This document shows positions 1 to 8,667 of a DNA stretch of 64,000 bases, one piece after another. A program made the position numbers and the translations under genes. The notes below the pieces were generated by a model, which worked only from the letters and a program-made list of their open reading frames with translations, had not been told where the DNA came from and did not search any database. Source of the stretch: JAAEPI01 sp964352625 (GTDB taxonomy: Bacteria; Bacteroidota; Bacteroidia; Cytophagales; Cyclobacteriaceae); NCBI GenBank assembly GCA_964352625.1, contig CAYGSD010000003.1, positions 248,001 through 312,000 on the forward strand, read 5' to 3'. Within the stretch, counting starts at the first letter, position 1, and every line of letters begins with the position of its first letter.

Positions 1-957
1 GGCGGTTTGATTGCCATTTAACAATTGAAAATCTCCTTCCAAATTCTTCACTGCAATTCCCACTCTGTCAGCATCAGGATCTGTAGCGAGCACTAAATCC
101 GCATCTAATTCTTTGGCCTGATTGAGCGCTAAGATCATTGCCTCTTTTTCCTCGGGATTCGGATACACCACCGTCGGGAAATTTCCGTTAGGCTCAGATT
201 GTTCCTCTACAATGTGTACGTTTTTAAATCCGAATCTGTCAAGAGCCTTTGGAACCAAAGTAATTCCAGTCCCATGAATTGGAGAAAATACAATTCGGAT
301 TCCTTTATCAACATCATTACTCAGGCTAAGAGATTGGATCATAGCTAGGTACCTCTCATCGAGTTCTTTACCAATATGTTCAATCAAACTCGTATCGGAT
401 TTGTAATTGACCTTTTCAAAAGAGTCAATTTGGCGAACTTCAGAAATGACACCCGCATCGTGCGGGGCTATAAGTTGGCCACCATCCGACCAATAGGCCT
501 TGTACCCATTGTATTCCTTAGGGTTGTGAGAGGCCGTAATCACCACTCCGCTTTGACATCCAAGTTCGCGAATAGCAAAGGACAGCTCTGGAGTTGGTCG
601 TAGCTCCTCAAATAAATACACTTTTATCCCGTTCGCAGAAAACACATCGGCGGTCGTTTGCGCAAAGAATGAACTATTGTTTCGACTGTCATGCGCGATT
701 GCAACCGAAATATCTTGCTTAGGGAATTGAGCCTTTAAATAGTTGGCAAGCCCTTGAGTCGCCATGCCCACGGTATAGCGATTCATGCGATTGGTGCCAG
801 CTCCCATGAGGCCTCTCAAGCCACCTGTCCCAAATTCCAATTCGGTATAGAACGAGTCATTCAGGACGTCCTCATACATTTCTCCAATTTCAGCTTTGGT
901 TTTGGAGTCAACCACGTCGCTTTCTAACCAGCTCTTTACTTTCTCTTGAATCGTCAT
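1..957 (-). CDS. Phosphoglucomutase/phosphomannomutase, type II (3' end beyond window)
   Basis: Phosphohexose mutase that moves the phosphate between C1 and C6 of glucose or mannose phosphate through a phosphoserine. The first 319 codons are present and the frame is open at base 1, so the C-terminus lies outside the window. The N-terminus contains an EFGTGGLRG motif (about residues 41-49), typical of the long PgcA-like family. The catalytic serine is in TASHNP (Ser about 143). A metal-binding DPDADR motif lies near the truncated end. Start ATG at 957 is 10 bp after the trpS stop, so the two genes are probably co-transcribed. Substrate (glucose versus mannose phosphate) cannot be told from the sequence. 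Confidence 0.9.
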   Translation of the reverse strand, partial: MTIQEKVKSWLESDVVDSKTKAEIGEMYEDVLNDSFYTELEFGTGGLRGLMGAGTNRMNRYTVGMATQGLANYLKAQFPKQDISVAIAHDSRNNSSFFAQTTADVFSANGIKVYLFEELRPTPELSFAIRELGCQSGVVITASHNPKEYNGYKAYWSDGGQLIAPHDAGVISEVRQIDSFEKVNYKSDTSLIEHIGKELDERYLAMIQSLSLSNDVDKGIRIVFSPIHGTGITLVPKALDRFGFKNVHIVEEQSEPNGNFPTVVYPNPEEKEAMILALNQAKELDADLVLATDPDADRVGIAVKNLEGDFQLLNGNQTA

Positions 958-967
958 CTTCAACTAA

Positions 968-1936
968 TTAATAGCCCAATTTTTCCCTTACTCTGGCAAG
1001 GGTGGTTTGAGCAACTTTCCTTGCTTTTTCTTCACCTTTTCTCAACTCCTCTTCAATCCTTTCCGGATTATTCATCAACTCATCGAATGCTTTTCGTTCA
1101 TCCTTGAAATGATTCAAAATCAATTCGAAAAGAGCGGTTTTGGCATGGCCATATCCATAATTTCCACCTTCATAGTTTGCTCTCATCTCCTGAGTTTGAG
1201 GTTCATTAGCTAGCAACTTATAGAGCTGAAACACATTGCAGGTGTCTGGATTTTTAGGTTCTTCAAGAGGAGTACTATCAGTGATCACTGACATGACCTG
1301 CTTCTTCAATTGCTTCTCTGGAAGAAAAATATCGATTGTATTTCCGTATGACTTGCTCATTTTTTGTCCGTCAGTCCCCGGAATGGTCATCAGTTCTTCG
1401 TTGATCCGAGCCTCAGGCAGGACGAACGTTTCCCCAAATTGATGGTTAAAACTACTCGCAATGTCACGAGTCATTTCGAGATGTTGCTTCTGGTCTTTTC
1501 CGACAGGTACAATGTTGGCATCATACAAAATAATGTCTGAAGCCATAAGTACGGGATAGGTAAACAACCCGGCGTTTACATCTGATAGTTTGTCAGACTT
1601 GTCCTTAAACGAATGCGCATTTTGCAGCATCGGGAAAGGAGTGAAGCAATTCAGAAACCACGTGAGTTCGCATACTTCACCGACTCTAGACTGACGGTAA
1701 AACGTATTTGCCTCGGTATCGAAACCACAGGCAAGCCATGCAGCGGCCACCTCATTCACATTTTGTCTTCTTTGATCGGCATCCTTAATGGTCGTTAAAG
1801 AATGTAAATCTGCTATGAAGAAAAAGGAATCATTGGAAGCATCTTTTGAAAGTTCTATTGCAGGAAGGATTGCTCCTAAAAGATTGCCTAAATGCGGTTT
1901 GCCTGAACTTTGAATGCCTGTGAGAATACGTGCCAT
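968..1936 (-). CDS. trpS: Tryptophan--tRNA ligase
   Basis: Class I aminoacyl-tRNA synthetase that charges tRNA-Trp in the cytoplasm. The 322-residue length fits the bacterial TrpRS family. The N-terminal ATP-binding site shows the HIGH-like PHLGN (residues 14-18) after GIQSSGK, and the second signature KMSKS lies at residues 192-196. The start ATG has a -7-type promoter box 16 nt upstream. It is divergent from the DUF1573 gene and is followed at 10 bp by the phosphohexomutase. Confidence 0.96.
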   Translation of the reverse strand: MARILTGIQSSGKPHLGNLLGAILPAIELSKDASNDSFFFIADLHSLTTIKDADQRRQNVNEVAAAWLACGFDTEANTFYRQSRVGEVCELTWFLNCFTPFPMLQNAHSFKDKSDKLSDVNAGLFTYPVLMASDIILYDANIVPVGKDQKQHLEMTRDIASSFNHQFGETFVLPEARINEELMTIPGTDGQKMSKSYGNTIDIFLPEKQLKKQVMSVITDSTPLEEPKNPDTCNVFQLYKLLANEPQTQEMRANYEGGNYGYGHAKTALFELILNHFKDERKAFDELMNNPERIEEELRKGEEKARKVAQTTLARVREKLGY

Positions 1937-1952
1937 TGACGGGAGTTTTGCG

Positions 1953-1960
1953 CAAACCTA
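1953..1960 (-). promoter_or_regulatory. Putative Bacteroidota -7 promoter box for trpS
   Basis: Read on the minus strand this is TAGGTTTG, a full match to the Bacteroidota -7 consensus TAnnTTTG. It ends 16 nt before the trpS ATG. No convincing -33 TTTG at about 19-21 nt was seen. It lies almost back to back with a plus-strand box at 1962-1969. Confidence 0.45.
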
Positions 1961-1961
1961 A

Positions 1962-1969
1962 TACCTTTG
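1962..1969 (+). promoter_or_regulatory. Putative Bacteroidota -7 promoter box for the DUF1573 gene
   Basis: TACCTTTG matches TAnnTTTG exactly and lies 32 nt before the start codon at 2002. The nearest TTTG upstream (1947-1950) is too close for a standard -33 element. The opposing trpS box is one base away, so only one direction may be bound at a time. Confidence 0.45.
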
Positions 1970-2001
1970 ATGGAGTGTTATAAAACATTTAATCCGAAAG
2001 A

Positions 2002-3081
2002 ATGAGAGCTGGGATATTAGTGATTCTATTAATTGGTTTCACGCAATTGATGGGGCAGGGGAAGGTGGTTTTTCAGAAGACAACTCATGATTTTGGGAAA
2101 TTGCTCGAATCGGATGGGCCTGCTGAGGTTGCGTTCTATTTCGTAAATAAAGGAGATTCAGCCATTCAGATTACGGATGTAAAAGCGAGTTGCGGTTGCA
2201 CCACACCATTTTGGACAGTAGAGCCGGTACTTGCAGGAGATACTGGGTTAGTTACCGTGAAATATACGGTCACTAACAGGCCAGGGCCTTTCTCTAAATC
2301 CGTTCAGGTTGTTGCTAATGGTGAACCCGAATCTCAAGTTTTAGAAATTTCTGGTCACGTAACTCCTTTACCCAAGTCAAATGAAAAGGAATTACCGGTG
2401 CGTTTCGGTGCTCTAAGAATGAAACATCGTTCGCTCAACATGGGGAAGATTACTACTGAAAAAGTGGCCGTCAAGTTGTTTGATATCTACAATGAGTCTG
2501 ATTCGATTATTCTATTTGATTCGGTTCTTGTTTTCGCACCAGAACATCTCCTCGTTTATTTCGAACCTGATCACTTGCCTCCAAAGTCAATGGGATCTCT
2601 GGTTGTAGAATATGACCCGAACGGTAAGAATGCCCTTGGATATCACGTAGATGAGCTGAGTATTCGGACTAGCGTAAAACTTGAGACGATGTTGGAAATG
2701 CGCGTGACCGCCACCGTTGAGGAATTCTTTCCCAAACTGACGGAGGACGAGCTGGCACTGGCACCTCGACTGTCAGTAACCGATAAGATTTTGAACAAAG
2801 GAAGCATTACCGAAGGAGATACGCTTTTGGCTGAGTTTGTATTGAAAAATACTGGAAAGGAGACGTTGCTGATCCGGGACGTTCAACCGAATTGCGAGTG
2901 CTTAATTGTGAACTTGGAAGAAATGAAGATTGAGCCAAATAAGGAGGCTAAACTTGAAATTGCATTTGTGACTGCAGGGAGAAAGGGGAAGCAGTATAAG
3001 AATGTGACAATCTTCTCAAATGATCCTACAGCATCAGCCCGAACGGTGACCATTCGGGCTGACGTGAAGGAGGTTAATTAG
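2002..3081 (+). CDS. DUF1573 domain protein (two copies), secreted
   Basis: Exported protein of the DUF1573 family, which is abundant in Bacteroidota; its Ig/ASH-like beta-sandwich has no established biochemical role. Residues 1-18 form a signal peptide ending near MGQG. Two DUF1573 units are visible: residues about 22-115, with the signature SCGCTT, and residues about 255-355, with the related NCECL motif. A less conserved beta-rich stretch lies between them. Its 3' end overlaps the convergent aminopeptidase gene by 4 bp. No lipobox cysteine is seen, so it may be periplasmic. Confidence 0.85.
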   Translation: MRAGILVILLIGFTQLMGQGKVVFQKTTHDFGKLLESDGPAEVAFYFVNKGDSAIQITDVKASCGCTTPFWTVEPVLAGDTGLVTVKYTVTNRPGPFSKSVQVVANGEPESQVLEISGHVTPLPKSNEKELPVRFGALRMKHRSLNMGKITTEKVAVKLFDIYNESDSIILFDSVLVFAPEHLLVYFEPDHLPPKSMGSLVVEYDPNGKNALGYHVDELSIRTSVKLETMLEMRVTATVEEFFPKLTEDELALAPRLSVTDKILNKGSITEGDTLLAEFVLKNTGKETLLIRDVQPNCECLIVNLEEMKIEPNKEAKLEIAFVTAGRKGKQYKNVTIFSNDPTASARTVTIRADVKEVN

Positions 3082-4904
3082 TTAGCTTCCCAGCTATTAT
3101 TTTCTCGATTGACGTCTGCCATGTATCCGGCAGCATCTATTTCTATTTTCTGGATTTCGGAAGGCGTGACTCCTTCTATGGTGGCAGTGTATTCTGGGTG
3201 TGTCCACAGCCAATCTGCCCCTTGAATTCTACCCTCGTTTCCAGGCTTTTCTCCCCGCATTAGTCCCAAAGGGGCATAGAATTCAATCACCGTTCCATCG
3301 GTTTTCGTGATAGTTAGGTCTATGGGCATTGGTACTTTGCCTTCATTTTTCATGGTGATTTGCGTGGCACCATTTGCCTCTGTCACCGCGGTGATAGAGT
3401 AGTCGATATCATGAACAGTGTTCACCATATATTCAAAATACCAGTGAAGTTCCAAGCCTGATTCTTTCTCGTAAACTCTTATGAAATCGTTCAAATCAGG
3501 GTGCTTGAATTTCCACTCGTTGAAATACCTTTTAAGCGCTCTTTTGAAAACTTCCTCCCCAACTAAATACCTAAGCTGACCAAGAATCACTGCACCTTTA
3601 GTGTAAGCACCCCATCCATAGGCACCATTGGTTGTATAATGATCTGAGTGTGTACTAAGTGGCTCCTCAAATCCTTCGTAGGTCGCGCCTCTCACATAGC
3701 CACTATAGTTGGCTTCTTGAGTTCGGGTATTCTCCCCATCAGTGAAAAGCACTGCCATGGTCTCTGCGGAAGCAAAAGTCGTAAATCCTTCATCCATCCA
3801 GGCGTAATAGCTTTCATTGGTCGCCAACAGCCCTTGATACCAGCTATGGATGGCTTCATGAACGGTAACCCCAACCAAACTTCTCAGGCTTCTTTCGCCT
3901 GTGATCAAAGTAGCCATCGGGTATTCCATGCCACCATCCCCGCCTTGGATTACAGAATATTGTGGAAACGGATATTCACCATAATTTTCCTCAATAAAAT
4001 CAAAAGCTTTTTCGGTCAATTCAGGTAAATACTCCCAGTTTTCGGTCTTCTTACTGTCAATGTACAAGAAGTGTAAAACCAAGCCATCTGCCATCGTTCT
4101 AGTCACATGCGTATAGTCAGGATCGGCTGCCCAAACAAAATCATGAACATTCTCAGCCACAAATTTCCAAGTATTGGTTTTCTCCTTGTTCTTTTTGATT
4201 TTGATGCCCTCATCTTCATACCCATACCCAATTTCATTTCCATTTTGCAAGGTGCCAGTTCCTCCTAAAACGTACTTTTTATCAATGGTGATATTCACTT
4301 GATACTTTCCCCAGGGAGAATAAAATTCACGGCCAACATATGGGTGGGAGTGCCATCCCATTTCGTCGTACTCTGCAATTTTGGGGAACCACTGTGCCAT
4401 GGAATAGTCCACTCCTTCTTTATTGAAGCGTCCGCTTCTTCTGATCTGCGAAGGCACTTGAGAATTGAAGTTCATTGTGAATGTGGCCGATTCGCCTGGT
4501 AGGATGGGGGAGCTTAGTTTCACCTCTAATATTGTATCCTCAATCTTGAATTCAAGATCATTCCCATCTTGCTTCAAAGATTGAATCTCATGGAAGCCAA
4601 TCTCATCTGGCTTAAGCGCTGAAATCCTGCTACCTACTCGACCATCGGGATCTTTAATTGTTCTGCTTCGCATGTCCATCATGCTCTTTGGCTGGAATGC
4701 ATTGAAATACAAATGCCAAAAGGCTTGATACAGTGTGTCAGGAGAATTATTGGTGTAGACGAGCGTTTGATCACCGGTAAAGCGGTGCGTTTCTACGTCG
4801 AAGTTGATGTCCATTTTATAGTCAACAGCTTGCTGCCAGTAATTTGATTGGGCACTCGCTAATGTCAAAGAAGCTAGTAAAAGGGAAGTCAGAAATATTT
4901 TCAT
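3078..4904 (-). CDS. M1-family (gluzincin) metallopeptidase, exported
   Basis: Zinc aminopeptidase of the M1 type, expected to act on peptides outside the cytoplasm. Residues 1-19 form a signal peptide (MKIFLTS...ASAQS). The zinc site is HEAIH at 349-353 with the third ligand Glu372 in MDEGF, the HExxH-x18-E arrangement. A GGMEYP motif upstream stands in for the usual GxMEN exopeptidase motif. The N-terminal saddle domain and C-terminal beta region are present, and 608 residues fits the Bacteroidota subfamily. Substrate preference cannot be read from the sequence. It is transcribed on its own and overlaps the convergent DUF1573 gene by 4 bp. Confidence 0.92.
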   Translation of the reverse strand: MKIFLTSLLLASLTLASAQSNYWQQAVDYKMDINFDVETHRFTGDQTLVYTNNSPDTLYQAFWHLYFNAFQPKSMMDMRSRTIKDPDGRVGSRISALKPDEIGFHEIQSLKQDGNDLEFKIEDTILEVKLSSPILPGESATFTMNFNSQVPSQIRRSGRFNKEGVDYSMAQWFPKIAEYDEMGWHSHPYVGREFYSPWGKYQVNITIDKKYVLGGTGTLQNGNEIGYGYEDEGIKIKKNKEKTNTWKFVAENVHDFVWAADPDYTHVTRTMADGLVLHFLYIDSKKTENWEYLPELTEKAFDFIEENYGEYPFPQYSVIQGGDGGMEYPMATLITGERSLRSLVGVTVHEAIHSWYQGLLATNESYYAWMDEGFTTFASAETMAVLFTDGENTRTQEANYSGYVRGATYEGFEEPLSTHSDHYTTNGAYGWGAYTKGAVILGQLRYLVGEEVFKRALKRYFNEWKFKHPDLNDFIRVYEKESGLELHWYFEYMVNTVHDIDYSITAVTEANGATQITMKNEGKVPMPIDLTITKTDGTVIEFYAPLGLMRGEKPGNEGRIQGADWLWTHPEYTATIEGVTPSEIQKIEIDAAGYMADVNRENNSWEAN

Positions 4905-5100
4905 AGAGTACTATTTTGACCGCAAATTAATGCTTCCATATTTCTAAGAAAGAAATTCTTACACGAAAGGAGCACAGCCAATTTTAATGTTTATTTGAGT
5001 ATAGATGATAATTAATGAACTAGCTTAAAATCTCAGTCTTAACAATTGGTAAAGGCTTGAAAGACGATTGCTTTTTTTGATTTCTCGAAAGACCGTCACC

Positions 5101-5805
5101 TTAATATGGTAACTTCCAGTGTTTAGTTGTTATTGGTTCATTGGGATTTTCCAATAGTCCATATTTTATGAGTAATTCTATTCCTTCTACCTTCATTTCA
5201 TCTCTGGTGTATACTTCTTCAATTGCCGGTACTTCTAGGTAAGGATGTTCACAAATCACCGTGTTAATAATTGCAATTTTATCTTCAGGGAACCCTAATA
5301 ACTTCACCCAAATGAAGTCTAAACCAAACCCGCAGTTTCTAGAGTCACGGAAGGTTTGTGCAATTAACCCCATTTTATCAGTTCTAATCACTGCGGCATT
5401 GACCTCAACAAAATTTGTATACTTGAGAATACACGTAGGATCATGTCGCTGAAAGGGGAAAGGAATGTTCTTTTGGCCTTGCTTGATAGAAGGCTGAGCA
5501 AGCCAAAGATCATGCTTAATAAACGATTTGAATAACTTATTTATAGAGCGTTTATCAATGATCATGTCATCATCTAGTAGCCAAATGGCCTCATAGTTAG
5601 AGACGTCATTATGATCCAAAAAATGAGCAAAATTATCAAACTTGAAGCCCTTGCGCTTCACCACCATATCTGCTTCAAAGGTGGGGGGTTCATCTTCTTC
5701 GTAATAGTAAAAAACCAGATCGAAGTTTCGTTTGACCTTGCCTGAGGTCCAATGTCGTACATTCTTTTTACGACCTACTGATGAAAAAACAAGGAATCGG
5801 TTCAT
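5101..5805 (-). CDS. DUF707-like glycosyltransferase-fold protein
   Basis: A 234-residue protein resembling the DUF707 family, whose members look like GT-A glycosyltransferases. The key motif is AIWLLDDDMI at about residues 95-104, an Asp triplet like the DxD metal/nucleotide-sugar site. The N-terminus (NRFLVFSSVGR) resembles the first beta strand of a GT-A fold. There is no signal peptide or membrane segment. It lies 28 bp downstream of a second glycosyltransferase in the same direction, so the pair may share a transcript. Donor and acceptor are unknown. Confidence 0.7.
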   Translation of the reverse strand: MNRFLVFSSVGRKKNVRHWTSGKVKRNFDLVFYYYEEDEPPTFEADMVVKRKGFKFDNFAHFLDHNDVSNYEAIWLLDDDMIIDKRSINKLFKSFIKHDLWLAQPSIKQGQKNIPFPFQRHDPTCILKYTNFVEVNAAVIRTDKMGLIAQTFRDSRNCGFGLDFIWVKLLGFPEDKIAIINTVICEHPYLEVPAIEEVYTRDEMKVEGIELLIKYGLLENPNEPITTKHWKLPY

Positions 5806-5833
5806 GTGGATTTAAGATGGATTCAATTCAATG

Positions 5834-6661
5834 TCATGAGATATTTTTCTGAAAATACTTCTTCAATCTTGAATCTAAAAATAAATCACCAGTCGTCATT
5901 TGTCTATCAATTTCCTCTTGGTCGACAATGTTTTGGCTTAGAAAGGAAGCTAGTTTGTTGGATTTGTAGTCCTTGTATAGGTTTCGCCAAGTCTTCCCAA
6001 CGTTTTCACTCAGCTCGATATTTTTTTCATATGCTGAGCCACCGGTCACTATTTTGTTTATAAACTGCTCTCTGGATCTAAGTGGGAAATGCAGGATATC
6101 AATAAGACCTTTTAGTGGATGGTTGCTTTCAAACCCTTGCACTGCATGGTTTCCTTGTCTCACTATAATTTCAGGATGTCCTCGGTGCGCTACTTTGGGA
6201 GGCAGTAGTTTGCCAAGCGCATTCAGTGATTCTTTTTTTCGGTAGACCATCTCCGTGAAGAATGGCTTTTCATTTAAGTAATCTAATGCGATGAAATCTG
6301 ATCTTTGAGCCAGCAGGGTGTTGAATTCATTAGGGATGCTTTCGAAAGTCGTTTTTAAGGAGCCATAAATAGGCCACCAAAATTCATCTGCATCATTGTT
6401 TATAATCCAATCTGCTTTGTATTCTATGCTTGCCATTCGAGCCATTCGTGTTACCCAAGCGTGCTGATTATAATCATCACTTTCCTCAAAAAGGTATTTC
6501 AAGACACCTTGTTGTTCAAAGGAGTGGAGGATATCCGTTGTGCCATCCTTGGAAAGGTTATCCGTGGCAATGATAAAATCAACTCCTTGAGCAAGATGGA
6601 ACTCTATATTCTCTCGAATTATATCTTCCTCATCTCTGACAAGAAGAGTCATCACTAACAT
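5834..6661 (-). CDS. Glycosyltransferase family 2-like protein
   Basis: A 275-residue protein of the Glyco_tranf_2_4 type. It starts with MLVMTLLVRDEEDII, the usual nucleotide-binding strand of this group. A FIIATDNLSKDGT segment follows at residues 30-42, and NNDADEFWWP carries the DxD metal site at about residues 90-99. Cytoplasmic, no membrane helix. The stop of the upstream gyrB lies 12 bp away, so read-through from gyrB is possible. It precedes the DUF707-like gene; together they may add sugars to a surface glycan, which is an inference. Confidence 0.8.
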   Translation of the reverse strand: MLVMTLLVRDEEDIIRENIEFHLAQGVDFIIATDNLSKDGTTDILHSFEQQGVLKYLFEESDDYNQHAWVTRMARMASIEYKADWIINNDADEFWWPIYGSLKTTFESIPNEFNTLLAQRSDFIALDYLNEKPFFTEMVYRKKESLNALGKLLPPKVAHRGHPEIIVRQGNHAVQGFESNHPLKGLIDILHFPLRSREQFINKIVTGGSAYEKNIELSENVGKTWRNLYKDYKSNKLASFLSQNIVDQEEIDRQMTTGDLFLDSRLKKYFQKNIS

Positions 6662-6673
6662 ACTGATTGGGTA

Positions 6674-8632
6674 TTAAACGTCCACCTTGGCGTAGCGGGC
6701 GTTCTTTTCAATGAACTCTCGTCTTGGTGCTACTTCATCACCCATGAGCATAGAAAACAAATGATCGGCCTCTGCTGCGGACTCTATGGTCACCTGCTTC
6801 AAACTTCTGTGCTGCGGGTCCATAGTGGTAGTCCACAACTGCTCAGGGTTCATTTCACCAAGACCTTTGTAGCGCTGCACACCAACCGTTTCTTCCTTGC
6901 CTTCACCTGCCATTTCCAAGGTGGTTCTTTCTCTATCGGCCTCAGACCAAGCGTATCTTTCTTGCTTCCCCTTCTTCAATAAATAGAGTGGGGGTTGAGC
7001 AATGTACACATAGCCCTTGTCAATAAGATCTCGCATGTATCTGAAGAAAAAGGTCAAAATCAGGGTACGAATGTGACTACCGTCAACGTCCGCATCCGTC
7101 ATAATAATAACCTTGTGATATCGCAGCTTCACCATGTTTAGCGCTTTCTCATCCTCTTCTGTTCCGAAGGATACACCCAGAGCTGTGAGCATATTTTTGA
7201 TTTCCTCGTTATCGTAGATACGATGCTCCTGAGCTTTTTCTACGTTTAGGATTTTACCCCTTAGTGGTAAAATAGCTTGAAATTTTCGGTCTCTACCTTG
7301 CTTCGCAGAACCACCGGCAGAGTCTCCCTCAACCAAATAAATCTCACAAAGGGAAGGATCTTTTTCGGAGCAATCAGCCAGTTTACCAGGGAGGCCAGTT
7401 CCAGAAAGTACATTCTTTCTCTGAACCATTTCTCTCGCTTTTCTAGCTGCATGCCGAGCCTGAGCTGCAATGATGACCTTTTGAACAATCACCTTGGCTT
7501 CCTTTGGGTGCTCCTCCAGATACTCATTGAGCATGTCTCCCACTGAGGTATCCACGGCACCCATGGCGTCTGAGTTGCCGAGTTTGGTTTTGGTTTGTCC
7601 TTCGAACTGTGGCTCCTGAACTTTAATGGAAATAACCGCCGTTAGCCCTTCTCTAAAATCGTCTCCTGAGATGTCAATTTTCACTTTATCGAGCAATCCT
7701 GATTTATCTGCATAGGATTTTAACGTTCGTGTAAGTGCCCTTCTAAAACCGGCAACATGTGTGCCTCCCTCAATGGTGTTGATATTGTTTACATAAGAAA
7801 CTACATTTTCTGAGTAAGAAGTGTTGTAGCTCATGGCGATCTCCACCGGAATTTCACCCTTCTCAGAACTAATAGATATTGGCTCAGGGATAAGCTTTTC
7901 TCTTGTGCTGTCTAGATACTGCACAAATTCTTTCAGCCCTCCTTCTGAATGGAACTCCTCTCTCAAATCATTTCCAGCATCGTCTTGCTCCCGATGATCA
8001 ATCATCACTATGGTGATGCCCGCATTTAGATAAGACAATTCTCTGAGTCGTGAGGCTATGGTCTCAGAGTTGTATATGGTGGACATGAAAATAGAACTGT
8101 CAGGAGTAAACTGGATAACAGTTCCTGTGATGTCTGTGGTCCCCACTTCTTTTACATCGTATTTCGGAATACCTATTCCGTACTCTTGCTGGTAAATTTT
8201 ACCCCCTCTATGCACAGTGGCTTTTAGATGAGTAGAAAGGGCGTTTACGCAGGAAACTCCAACGCCATGAAGACCACCAGATACTTTGTAAGTGTCTTTA
8301 TCGAATTTACCCCCAGCGTGTAGGACGGTCATTACTACCTCAAGTGCAGACTTCTTTTCTTTTTCGTGATAGTCAATGGGAATACCCCGACCATTATCTG
8401 TAACAGTAATGGAGTTGTCCGTGTTGATTTCAACCGTGATGGTGTCGCAATGCCCGGCAAGTGCTTCATCAATAGAGTTATCGACTACTTCCCAAACCAT
8501 GTGATGAAGCCCCTTAACTCCTACATCTCCGATGTACATTGCAGGTCTTTTTCGTACCGCTTCCAGGCCTTCAAGTACCTGAATATTACCTGCTGAATAA
8601 TTACTCTTATCTACTGCTTTTTCGTCCGCCAT
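6674..8632 (-). CDS. gyrB: DNA gyrase subunit B
   Basis: ATPase subunit of the type II topoisomerase that introduces negative supercoils. It has a GHKL ATP-binding domain (DNGRGIPIDYH, then GLHGVGVSCVNALS), a transducer domain, and a TOPRIM domain with EGDSAGGSAKQGRDR and the metal-binding DADVDGSHIRTL. The C-terminal GLGEMNP motif is present. At 652 residues it matches the short Bacteroidota GyrB without the proteobacterial insert. Start ATG at 8632 gives MADEKAVDK. It is divergent from the leucine-rich repeat gene with a 35 bp gap. ParE is the alternative, but length and TOPRIM sequence favour GyrB. Confidence 0.96.
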   Translation of the reverse strand: MADEKAVDKSNYSAGNIQVLEGLEAVRKRPAMYIGDVGVKGLHHMVWEVVDNSIDEALAGHCDTITVEINTDNSITVTDNGRGIPIDYHEKEKKSALEVVMTVLHAGGKFDKDTYKVSGGLHGVGVSCVNALSTHLKATVHRGGKIYQQEYGIGIPKYDVKEVGTTDITGTVIQFTPDSSIFMSTIYNSETIASRLRELSYLNAGITIVMIDHREQDDAGNDLREEFHSEGGLKEFVQYLDSTREKLIPEPISISSEKGEIPVEIAMSYNTSYSENVVSYVNNINTIEGGTHVAGFRRALTRTLKSYADKSGLLDKVKIDISGDDFREGLTAVISIKVQEPQFEGQTKTKLGNSDAMGAVDTSVGDMLNEYLEEHPKEAKVIVQKVIIAAQARHAARKAREMVQRKNVLSGTGLPGKLADCSEKDPSLCEIYLVEGDSAGGSAKQGRDRKFQAILPLRGKILNVEKAQEHRIYDNEEIKNMLTALGVSFGTEEDEKALNMVKLRYHKVIIMTDADVDGSHIRTLILTFFFRYMRDLIDKGYVYIAQPPLYLLKKGKQERYAWSEADRERTTLEMAGEGKEETVGVQRYKGLGEMNPEQLWTTTMDPQHRSLKQVTIESAAEADHLFSMLMGDEVAPRREFIEKNARYAKVDV

Positions 8633-8667
8633 TTTGTATTTTTCAAAGCCGCTAAATTACACAATTA

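Noticed and set aside
4905..5100. Gap upstream of the aminopeptidase gene examined for an RNA or small gene
   Set aside because: AT-rich, no cloverleaf, no hairpin with T-run and no frame with a plausible start; it probably holds only the promoter region of the aminopeptidase gene.
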